From contig CAYYMI010000097.1 of assembly GCA_964472905.1 (NCBI GenBank), positions 1 through 6,118 on the forward strand: 6,118 bases of DNA. Reading direction: 5' to 3'. This DNA is from Hellea sp964472905 (GTDB taxonomy: Bacteria; Pseudomonadota; Alphaproteobacteria; Caulobacterales; Maricaulaceae). Below, in pieces: positions 5,109 to 6,118 of the stretch (the first letter of the stretch is position 1; each line of letters starts with the position of its first letter). The notes below the pieces were generated by a model, which saw only the letters and a program-made list of their open reading frames with translations, had not been told where the DNA came from and did no database searches. The position numbers were made by a program, and so were the translations under genes.

Positions 5109-6014
5109 ATGAACCTTCGTGACCTCGATTATATTTGCGCGGTTGCCGACCATAAGCATTTCGGTAAAGCGGCTGAGGCCTGCCACGTCAGTCAACCTAC
5201 ACTATCGGGACAAATCAAAAAACTAGAAGGCCAGCTCAAAGTCACCCTTTTTGAACGCAGTCACAAAGGCATCAGAGTCACAGATATAGGCGAAGAGATT
5301 ATCCTCATTGCGCGTGAAGCTAGAGAGGCCGCGCGACGCATTAAAAATGTAGCGGCCTCCGCGCAAGACCCCTTGGCCGGTAATTTATCCTTGGGCTTAA
5401 TCCCAACCGTTGCACCTTATTTGATACCGTTATTTGTTGGCAAACTCTCCAAGCGCCTACCTAAACTCTCCATGACATATCGTGAAGATATTACAGAGCG
5501 GCTGACGGATAGCTTGCTCTCGGGCGACCTTGATGTCGCCATCCTCGCAACACCGCCAGAAGACAATACATTGGCCGCTATTGATCTTTATACCGAGCCT
5601 TTTTGGCTGGTTTTTCCTAAAGTCCATGAATTGAGCCAATTAGATCAAGCCAGTATGACGGATGTAAAAGAAGATGATGTCTTGCTGTTAACCGAAGGGC
5701 ATTGTTTCCGTGACCAAGCGCTATCAATTTGCCGTCCATCCCATCGGCGTCGACAGCAATCCCTGCGCGCGACATCTCTGGAAACCTTGATTAATTTGGT
5801 CGCATCGGGTCAAGGCGTAACTCTCGTCCCTGCCCTTGCCATGCGTGGCGGCTCGCCCAGCAAGACGGGGTTGATGAGCCATAAACTTACCGACAAAGGC
5901 GCGGCGAGGAAAATTTATCTGACCTACCGTAAACGTTTCCCGCGTATTCAAGCCGTAACCGCTCTAGCGGAGCTCATAAAAGACGGGCTTCCGAGTTCTG
6001 TTACCCATTCGTAA
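5109..6014 (+). CDS. oxyR: Hydrogen peroxide-sensing LysR-type regulator OxyR
   Basis: A 301-residue LysR-type transcription factor that senses H2O2 through a reversible disulfide and switches on peroxide defence genes (catalase, alkyl hydroperoxide reductase and similar). The winged helix-turn-helix is at about 2-62 (FGKAAEACHVSQPTLSGQIKKLE), a linker helix at about 63-90, and the two-lobed regulatory domain at about 92-295. The redox block reads GHCFRDQALSIC, placing cysteines at 199 and 208, the same numbers as in E. coli OxyR. T100 (GLIPTVAPYL), T129, H198, R201 and D202, which shape the peroxide pocket, are also kept, and ATSLETLINLVASGQGVTLVPALA (221-244, in overlapping pieces) is the family hallmark. 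C25 is also shared with E. coli. The start gives an N-terminus collinear with E. coli; its Shine-Dalgarno is weak (GAAG, 7 nt spacing). Activator function is expected, with repression of its own gene. Confidence 0.96.
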   Translation: MNLRDLDYICAVADHKHFGKAAEACHVSQPTLSGQIKKLEGQLKVTLFERSHKGIRVTDIGEEIILIAREAREAARRIKNVAASAQDPLAGNLSLGLIPTVAPYLIPLFVGKLSKRLPKLSMTYREDITERLTDSLLSGDLDVAILATPPEDNTLAAIDLYTEPFWLVFPKVHELSQLDQASMTDVKEDDVLLLTEGHCFRDQALSICRPSHRRRQQSLRATSLETLINLVASGQGVTLVPALAMRGGSPSKTGLMSHKLTDKGAARKIYLTYRKRFPRIQAVTALAELIKDGLPSSVTHS

Positions 6015-6048
6015 AAAGATAATAACCCCTTGCCAGCCGCTGTGCACT

Positions 6049-6118
6049 CTATATAAGCCCCAGCTTCACGGATGCGGTCTGTGGGTTTCCTATCGGCATG
6101 GGGTCGATATAGCCTTTC
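6049..6118 (-). CDS. Possible 3' end of a convergent minus-strand gene
   Basis: On the minus strand a frame open at the window edge reads KGYIDPMPIGNPQTASVKLG and then LI before a TAG at 6051-6049. The codons suit the neighbouring genes, and the stop lies 34 bp past the oxyR stop, a natural convergent arrangement. Only 23 codons are visible and I do not recognise the family. A second minus frame is also open here and runs back over the oxyR end, so the choice of frame is not certain. No clear terminator for oxyR or for this gene can be seen between 6015 and 6048. Confidence 0.3.
   Translation of the reverse strand, partial: KGYIDPMPIGNPQTASVKLGLI

Noticed and set aside
6026..6104. CCCCTTGCC and GGCATGGGG as a terminator for oxyR
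   Set aside because: The arms are more than 60 nt apart with a mismatch, and no T-run follows.
6072..6118. Plus-strand gene starting at the ATG at 6072
   Set aside because: There is no Shine-Dalgarno and only 15 codons are visible; the minus-strand end reading is at least as likely.
5945..6118. Second minus-strand frame open at the right edge, running into the oxyR 3' end
   Set aside because: It would overlap the oxyR coding region by about 70 bp and uses AGG and CTA codons that are uncommon in the neighbouring genes.

Overview
This window looks like a piece of an alphaproteobacterial chromosome. The evidence is a DUF1134/EipA protein, a family essentially confined to that class, together with the alphaproteobacterial style of the PheT and OxyR sequences. 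Base composition is fairly balanced and the genes share one codon style. I see no transposase, integrase, phage gene, tRNA, rRNA or CRISPR array. I cannot name the genus from sequence alone.

Layout. The left third is the 3' part of pheT (phenylalanyl-tRNA synthetase beta chain, N-terminus outside the window). A PlsC-like acyltransferase follows 18 bp later on the same strand and is probably cotranscribed. Facing these is a block of three minus-strand envelope genes, in order of transcription: a four-helix membrane protein of unknown function (4903 to 4352), the DUF1134 envelope protein EipA with a lipoprotein-like signal (4248 to 3574), and an exported SIMPL/YggE-like protein (3466 to 2630). 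Gaps of about 100 bp separate the three, so they may not be one operon. On the right, divergent from this block, is oxyR, the peroxide-sensing LysR-type regulator with both redox cysteines (C199 and C208). The last 100 bp may hold the 3' end of another minus-strand gene.

The most interesting stretch is the 205-bp intergenic region between the membrane-protein gene and oxyR. It holds a 14-of-16 match to the four-part OxyR operator (ATAG-N7-CTAT-N7-ATAG-N7-CTAT) just before the oxyR start, and a perfect CTATGA/TCATAG palindrome about 50 bp upstream. Further left are two abutting hairpins which, read on the minus strand, end in a GC-rich 12-bp stem followed by CTTTTG. The layout recalls E. coli oxyR-oxyS: one operator that could repress oxyR and activate a short divergent RNA. 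Here that RNA would be about 80 nt, or else the leader of the membrane-protein gene. The operator and hairpins are read directly from the sequence; the RNA and its regulation are inference.

Taken together, the right two thirds combine peroxide sensing (OxyR), a family linked to oxidative stress (SIMPL/YggE) and envelope integrity (EipA, acyltransferase, membrane protein). Whether these genes are functionally linked cannot be decided from the sequence.
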